The notes under the pieces: generated by a model | Told to the model about the DNA's origin: nothing | The model's input: only the letters and a program-made list of their open reading frames with translations | Database searches by the model: none | Translations under genes and position numbers: made by a program | From: Nomascus leucogenys | Lineage: Eukaryota; Chordata; Mammalia; Primates; Hylobatidae | DNA length: 64,000 nucleotides | NCBI RefSeq assembly: GCF_006542625.1 | Contig: NC_044391.1 | Coordinates: forward strand, 9,121,001-9,185,000 | Direction of reading: 5' to 3' | Shown here: positions 56,815 through 64,000 of the stretch, in pieces | Layout: each line of letters begins with the position of its first letter | Position numbering within the stretch: the stretch's first letter is position 1

Positions 56815-59486
56815 TTAATATGTAATTTTTAAGCACTTTAGGTTTTAATTTAATTTTATTTCAGTTATAAAAATGTTCATTACCATTTGGCATATTCCTC
56901 AGCTAAAATAATTAACAATAATTAAAATTACCCGTGCTTGATTTTCTTATTTCAATTTTTATAAAAATTATGGCTTCAGCTTAAAGAAAAATAAACTTAT
57001 GTACACATAGATGCTTTAGGCAATATCTTTCACCATGAATATCACTGAAAGAAACAACTATCTTCTCATCTTTAGACAAAAGAAAAAAAAAGTACTAGTG
57101 TATCTTTTATTATTGGTTACTTTAAAGAAAGAGTAAAACTACTTCTGTAACATTAATTTTTAAAAGTTAATTCTCATATTCTAATGGGAGTGTAATGAGT
57201 TTTTCTCACAGTGAACTCTAATGAGTTTAGGAACGTGCTGCCATATTTATGGTAGAGGCTATCCAAATCGGACTGATGTTTATTTATGCATTTATTTCAT
57301 TTGGGAATCTAGTTTTCGACCTTAAGTTTGCTGGAGAATTTGTTACAGGAAAGAGAGTGTATGAAGAAGTCTTCTTGTCCCAGGTGTGGAATTAAGGTAA
57401 AATTAACAAGGAATTGAAGTTATCTTTGATCATGATTTTTGATTCCATTTTTATTCACTTTGAGGAAGTGTTGCCTGTTTTTTTTTTTTTTGATGTTCAG
57501 CAGAGCAGTACAATGCAATACACAGAAGCATAATGTTGAATTTTCATAATAATGTTTGTGATGCAAATTAGGCACACTTCAAAAAGTAGAATGATTAGCA
57601 TTTCTTGGTAAGATGACAGTCCCCCCTTTAAAAAAAATTGTTCATTAGTTTTATCGGTAGATTACATATCCAGATTTCAATTTTGAAGTGCATACTTTTT
57701 GCTTATAATTATAATGTGAATTTAAATAGTTTTAGATTGTACATTTAAAACAATTCTTCTGTCACTGTATTACACTCTGAATTAATGAGCTGTTGGTCAC
57801 CTCAGAGCCCTTTGCTTTGAAATTCAGTCCAGTTTAAAGTGAACTCCAACCATTTCAGGCCAGCAGCTCACAGAAGGTTGCAGGATTAATGAGCTCCAGG
57901 GACTCTGTGGCTTCCTTAGAAGCATTTATCACTAAATTCTATTCTTAGGGAATATCATCCTTATGCAAGAAGATAGGGAGCTGAATGTGGAAAAATGCTA
58001 TTCAAAAAATAATTCGATAATTGCCAATGAAGAGTGTTCTTTCTTCTCACTACAGATGAAATACAAGAGATGTATCTAAGACCAGAGCTTTTACTTTCTC
58101 TAACTGGAGTGAAATTAAAATTGATGGATACTTTAATAAGATTACTAATGTAGGTGAAGCAATGCTTCCGTATAGCTTGTTATATACAACACTGTACTCA
58201 TTCACTTACTGGACTTCCTAGGGCTTACATAAAGAACTTGTACACATCCACTGTCAAATATACTTCTGCATACATATACTCTTGGATATCATAGCCTATT
58301 TGTAAAACTGTATCTGTCTCCCTAGTTATCCTGTAGGAATAGCTAGTGTTTTCTGTCCTTTTAGATCTTCTCAGGGCATCCTCTGAGTTTATAAAACAGA
58401 GAGTAATATGGGAGAGAAAGTTGGCCCTTGCTCTTTTTTTTTTTTTTTGCTTTGAGTATGCTGTTTTTATTTAATTCTCACAATATCTGGAGATAGTAAT
58501 TTTTAACATAATGAAACAGATTTAGAGCAAGTGCATGACAAGTAAAATCAGGGCCAGAATTTGAATCCACGTTCATTTGACTCTATGCCTGTACTGTCTG
58601 ATATAGCAAGCACCTATAGTTATTGACCACTTGAAAAGTGGTGAGTGCTGCTTGTTAAAATCTTAATAATTTGGATATATTCATGCAAATAAGTATATTA
58701 CTAAAATTCTACCTAGAGAGGCATTTCTTGGGAGCTGACAATCCCCTTTTAAAAATAATGGTTATTAATTTTATGGGTAGATTATATTATCAGATTTTCA
58801 TCTTGAAGGCAAACTGTGTACCTCTTGGGAGAGTTTGTGTACCTGAGGTTGTGCCATCTAATTAGGGCAGCCTGGGCCGAGGATGGCAAATTCATGGCAA
58901 TCACATGGATACTCCACATCCTCCGGCAGACATCACTTATCAGTCGTGGCATTTTTCTCACAGGAACAGCATTCTATCTCACTGAGACACAGCCTCGGAA
59001 TTCTTTTCAGTACAGTTCATTGACCCAGGCAGCCCCCACCTCTTGACTGGAGTTGGCAAGTGAGGTAAACATGTTGGCTGACTCTTTTCTGGTTAGCCCT
59101 CTTTGGCACAGTTAGGTGCTCTGACCTTTTGAATAGACCTGCAAAATCGAAGCCTATCTTCAGCTTTCAATTAGATGTTAAGATGTGAAAACATGGGCAT
59201 CTTTAAATTGATGAAATATTCAGCCACTTCAGGTCTGTTTCTTCCCAGCTAATCATGCTTGTCATGTACATTTTATTCCACCAACTTTATTCAGGTTTTA
59301 CCCCTCACCTCACGATTGCTTTATTGCTAGAATGTGAAAATATCTTTTGTGCCTAAATTGATATCCTTGAATTAAAGGTGTGTTGATGTTGCAACTCTAA
59401 CCGGTGTGCTGGGGCTGTCTTGCGGCAGTAGGGAGTGAAGTCTAGGCCTACCAAGCATTACGTGATGTCGTTCCTCAAGCCCTCTC
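56815..59486. other. unique region holding a diverged direct duplication
   Basis: 57562-57693 and 58683-58814 resemble each other (see findings). 57780-57920 is complex sequence with ATTAATGAGCT motifs at 57781 and 57886. 58590-58640 is a short match to the same hAT/MER group as 43198. T runs lie at 57479-57492 and 58434-58449. No exon is visible. Confidence 0.45.
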
Positions 59487-59775
59487 TCAGCCAGGCACAG
59501 TGGCTCAGGCCTGTAATCCTAGCACTTTGGGAGGCCGAGACAGGTGATCACTTGAGGTCAGGTGTTCAAAACCAGCCTGGCCAACACGGTGAAACCCCGT
59601 CTCTACTAAAAATACAAAAAATTAGCCGAGTGTGGTGGAGGGCGCCTGTAATCCCAGCCACTTGGGAGGCTGAGGCAAGAGAATCGCTTGAACCTGGGAG
59701 GTGGAGGTTGCAGTGAGCTGAGATTGTGCCAGTGCACTCCAAACTGGGTGACAGGGCAAGACTTTGTCTCAAAAT
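59487..59775 (+). mobile_element. Alu SINE, sense, full length
   Basis: Starts CCAGGCACAGTGGCTCAGG, both arms are complete, and the tail has eroded to AAAATGAATACATAG. Confidence 0.97.
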
Positions 59776-61547
59776 GAATACATAGATAAGTAGTACCTCT
59801 CACATCTCAAGAGCAAGAGCAGACTGTAGCAGATAAATGTCCCAATAAAAATAGGTTCCTAACCCTTACCCTGGCATTTGTGTTTCATCATAGCAAATTT
59901 GGATGCAAGAAAGCTATTGAAACTGAATCTTCTCCTACACCTGAAGAGATCTATTACTTCAATCACTCCACCGAAAAATCTACCAAAGATTAAGTATGTT
60001 TCTCTATTGGATTCCTGCAGGTTAGGATTGTTACAGATCACAATGACTTAATGAAATCTCAATACTTGTGGCCAAAATAACGTAGGATGGAGAGCCGTAG
60101 TTTAAAAGTTTAAAAGCTTTGGGGGTCATCTAGGATGCTGAAATTCTGCTTGCAACTTGTTTAGCTGGAAAACAAAAAGCACAAAGATAAGACTGGAAGA
60201 TGAACATCTCATACCATCAATATATGGGTGATTAGAAGCTCTACAACAATTCTAAAACCCAGCCTAATAAAGTATGAAACATTCTGAGGAATGTTCATAA
60301 AGATATGCAAATGGACTTTGAAATGGAAAAAATGCAAATCAGTTGAGGTGGTACAGGGCCAATTTACCCATTCTCTCTCAGGGAATATCAGAGCTTCACA
60401 CAATTAACGGGAAATGTACACATGCTAACTTCCTTCAAGTGAAAAAAAGATTCTACCTGCAACTAGTGTTAAATATTTGAGATTTGTTTCCCACTGTTGT
60501 ATCACAGATGCTTCAACTAGAGTGTTTAATTTTCACCCATATACCATTTAGGAGCTGTTTAGTCCTCTCCCTAATGAGAGAGAGATGGGAAATCCAGGAC
60601 ACCCCACACTTACGGGTTAGGTTTCCAAATATTCCGGTCTTAGATGCCACTGGTACCTCTAAATAATTCAAAGTATCAAAGAGCTTACTCCACACAGCAG
60701 AATGTGTTATCTTAGTTGGAATTAGGTCTATAACGAGATAGAGATGTCTTATTAGTCAGAATGGAAGACAATGGACTGGTAAATATTATAATTTGAAAAT
60801 GTTGATGTAAAAGAAGCCTCAACATAGGAAAAGGTGACATAAATGTCAAAGGCAATTATAATATATAAAAAAGATAATAGTGTTTTAGAGAGTGATGAGT
60901 AGCTGTGGGAGGAAGATTTGAGGCCAGATTTTGCAACTTCTAATTTTTTTTTTTAACCATAGCAATGACATTACAGTCCTGAATTGTTGTGTTGTGGTAG
61001 GACGTACCTTTTGCTATTAAAAAATAAGGCCTCATATTATTATTATTATTTTTGGCCTTCTGTCTAGGAAAAGAAGTGAGTATGTCTTTGGAAATAAAAA
61101 TACACAAAGTAAGTTGTCATTGAGGGAAAGAGTTAAAAAGAATCACTTACCTTTTATGAATTATTTTTTAAGACTACACAGGTGAATTTTTTGGTTTTCA
61201 AAATTCTTGAACATTTTGATTTCATTCTTCCTGGAGAGCCACCGATACTGGAGGCTGGACACCACATAACAAGTTAACCGTCCTCTTTCATTTGTAACCT
61301 CAAGGGAGATAAGATCAGTTTAGTTGCTAATGAATTTTGGTCCCCAGCACAGAACAATTACAATGGAATATGAGGACAGTTTCAAGAGCATCAGGAAGAT
61401 TTTACCAAATTCTATTTAATCTCCTCTCACCCTGTTTACAGGTCAGCTTATTAAAGTTGAAAATTCTTGGTAGATGGTTTCCATGGAGAGAGAAAATTAT
61501 CTCTTCAGATAAACTATTCTAGGGTTAATTTGATTCAACCAACATTT
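59776..61547. other. unique DNA, no gene
   Basis: Nothing recognised apart from a short (ATT)n at 61039-61051. Confidence 0.5.
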
Positions 61548-62300
61548 ATTTAAAGTTTCACATGTGAAACACAATACTGTCTTAGGAGCTACAGGGATAC
61601 TAAGATGAACGTGGAAAAAAATGATTGCCCTTAATTAAGTTGGCATGAAGTTCATGTACACAAAGATGTACACGGGTCTAGGATAAAATGTGACAAGTAC
61701 TATCATGTAAGTATAAATAAATAAAAAATTGTACTCTTCATACAAAGTCTTGTTTGCCCCTCATAACAACCCTATTTTAAGATATAATTATTCCCATTTC
61801 ACAGAAAACAAAACAGTGTCATAAAGCAGCACATCTGGTAAGTAAAGCCAGGACTTGAACCCATGCTGTATACCAGCCATCTCACAGAGCTTTCTTGGTG
61901 CTACGGAGGAGCCAGTAATAAGGCATTTCATAGAGAAGGTGGCATGGTAATGGACCTTGAAAGACAGGTGTCATCTCAAAAGGTGGCCAGTCGGAGGGGA
62001 CACGTCAGAAAGTCATGCATGAAAGAGGAAATTTAAGCTTTAAGGACAGGATGGATGAGACTTCCAAGGGGAGAGCAGAGATTGGGAAGAGCATCTGAAA
62101 GTGAGCCCTCTGGAACACTCTGTGAGGGATGGGAGCAGGCGGGAGGAGGAGGCGCAGGAGCCAGCTAAGGAGACAGGGAAAGAGCAGTCTGGCCAATGTG
62201 AGATCATCTTGGACAGCGAGGTGGCCAAGAAACCAAGGTACAACAGTGCAGAAAATCAAAGGGGTCCCCATAGTAGTCCGTTTCAGAGAGAAAAAGCAAG
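61548..62300 (-). repeat. L2 LINE, antisense, split by a MIR
   Basis: Reversed L2 tail at 61548-61730 ('acatttatttaaag', 'actgtcttaggagctacagg'). It continues after the MIR at about 61890 ('catagagaaggtggcatgg', 'ggaccttgaaagacaggtg') to about 62300, where the match is weak. Frames in 62005-62319 arise from this G-rich L2 stretch. Confidence 0.6.
61738..61885 (+). repeat. MIR SINE, sense, nested in L2
   Basis: 'cctcataacaaccctatttt', 'attattcccatttcacag', 'agcacatctggtaagtaaag' and CCAGGACTTGAACCCATGCT match MIR in order. Confidence 0.8.
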
Positions 62301-63791
62301 TTTGTGACATATAAAGCAACAGTCTAGATAAGAAACCTTGACCTGAATTAGGCCAGAGGAAGTGGGTTTGAAGAGGGCAGGTGAAACTTGCTTTTGTTAG
62401 TGACTGAATTCACTAACAAAAGGGGTGGGGAAGAGTTAGGTTGCATAGGTGCTTCCTGGGTTCTTTCTGGTTGACTGGAAATGCTTTCATGGCCCATCTT
62501 CCTGTCTAAATTAAGATGTTCATAGACGTTTTAAAAATAGGGTGGAGTCTGGAAGTAGAAGACAAAGCTGTATAAAGTCAAAGTAAGGAGAAAAAAAAAT
62601 GAAGAAAGGCAATAAAGAGAAATAGAGACAGCCAGTGATTATTTGCTGTCACAACCCATTCTTAGGTCACCTTTCGGTTTCAGTTTTCCAGCAATACTTT
62701 TCTTTTTTTCTCCTCTTTTCATTATTAAATGACTTAAGAAATGAGTATGCTGCATTGATAGAGTTATGATGGCTTACATGAGAAGAGCTTCTGAGAAGTG
62801 AGTTCCTGAAAGCACGGTGGTGGTGGCCAAGTATTTGCTTATAAGATTTTATTTGACATCTATAAGGAAAAATATACACAAGCTTTTTTTTTTTTTTTTT
62901 GGTGCTGGAAGTGGGAAAAGTAACAAGAATTTAACGAGTAATCAGGAAATGTAAGAGGAACCATTAAACGTAACTATAATTACATGGACCCTAGTTAATA
63001 CAAGTTTATTTTAGTTAGATTTGGGTGTATTTTGTGTCTGTTAAGGCAGGTGGGCAGTTTGTTCATTTGGCTGGAATCCTGGGGCAATTAGGTCACCATT
63101 AGGGGCTTAGTATTTCTGCAGGCCATTTAGTTTTAACCTGCTCCATGACCCCAGGACACTTTCAACCTCATCATTACCCTGATTTTTGTCTGTGAGTTCA
63201 GGGAGGCACCAATCAGAGAATGTCGATAGCTTTCTAGCACCTCTGTCTTCACCAGGAGAAAGCTGTGGTCAGATAAGTAGGATTCCCCTTTACATAAAAA
63301 GAACAGCCTGTTCCATCGTTAGAAAAATTAGAAACTGCGGTGAGAAGTGCAATAATTAGTGACTACTGAATGCTTGTTCTTGAATTTGCTTTATAAAAAA
63401 TGGGATCTGGGAGCCTTGTTAATTACATAGCTTTGTAAGAATAGTTTTTCTATAACCGTATTAGTGTACTTAATCAATGACTCATAGAATACTGGTAGCT
63501 AATAGAACTGGCCTTAACACATGGAATGTCCTACTAAGCATGGTTTGGTGAGCTGTCTACTTTGATTCTAGGATAGTTTATGTTTAATTATGCCACAACT
63601 TGGGCTTATGCTATCTCTTGATGTAATGGAAATAAAATAGATTGTATTTTACACTACAAAGTTCATTAAAAAACAAAAACTTTAAGCTTGTCACTCAAAA
63701 GTAAACATCTGTGTCCAATGCAGGAAAGAATGCAGGTTTTGTGGGGACTAAAACAACACTAAGGTGAGCTCTCTTTAAGAAAAAGACAAAT
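62301..63791. other. unique DNA, no gene
   Basis: T17 run at 62884-62900. No recognised element or exon. Confidence 0.5.
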
Positions 63792-64000
63792 GGGCTGGGT
63801 GTGGTGGCTCACACCTGTAATCCTAGCACTTTGGGAGGCCGAGGCGGGTGGATCACAAGGCCAGGAGATGGAGACCATCCTGGCTAACACGGTGAAACCC
63901 CGTCTCTACTAAAAATACAGAAAATTAGCCGGGCATGGTGGTGGGCGCTTGTAGTCCCAGCTATTCGGGAGGCCGAGGCAGGAGAATGGCGTGAACCTGG
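63792..64000 (+). mobile_element. AluY-type SINE, sense, cut by the window end
   Basis: Starts TGGGCTGGGTGTGGTGGCTC and carries the AluY-style 'gaccatcctggctaacacgg'. The right arm is cut at the window edge, so the tail and target duplication cannot be seen. Confidence 0.97.

Noticed and set aside
62005..62319. Overlapping frames of 61-104 codons in a G-rich patch
   Set aside because: The patch reads as reversed L2 continuing past the MIR. Frames on both strands indicate composition, not coding.

Overview
The window is primate nuclear DNA, most likely human. It holds AluY, AluS-type and older Alu copies, L1PA-type LINE-1s, L2, MIR, MaLR-type LTRs and hAT-Charlie relics in an AT-rich, CpG-poor background. 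AluY points to a catarrhine; human cannot be told from another ape by eye. I found no host protein-coding gene, exon, tRNA, rRNA, snRNA or CRISPR array. The only long open frames of coding origin lie inside LINE-1s. The window reads as intergenic or deep intronic sequence, gene-desert in character.

Layout: 1-2537 holds an old antisense L2 and unique DNA. 2551-7967 is a minus-strand L1PA with a 13-bp target-site duplication, an intact 338-codon ORF1 frame, a broken ORF2, a 5'UTR deletion that looks like a splice, and a short apparent 3' transduction. 8060-8832 is a plus-strand L2. 8833-17099 is mostly unique, with one Alu, a long TG/AG microsatellite and two MIRs. 17117-23520 is an older full-length plus-strand L1PA with a 17-bp target-site duplication and decayed ORFs. 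23560-35270 mixes unique DNA with LTR, L2, MIR, Alu and MER5-type relics. 35270-38690 is nearly repeat-free and CpG-retaining, and is the best candidate for conserved non-coding regulatory DNA. 38690-64000 is unique DNA with Alus, an L1 stub, a possible DNA transposon with 54-bp inverted ends, a solo LTR with its 5-bp duplication, L2 with a nested MIR, and a terminal Alu cut by the window edge.

No genes work together here. The most interesting items are the spliced-looking L1 5'UTR with an acceptor that differs from the ones I recall, its short 3' transduction, a triplicated target site recording two successive retrotransposon insertions, the inverted-repeat element at 42145-42856, a diverged direct duplication carrying octamer motifs at 57562/58683, and the candidate enhancer block at 35.8-37.5 kb. 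I saw no convincing new multi-gene system.
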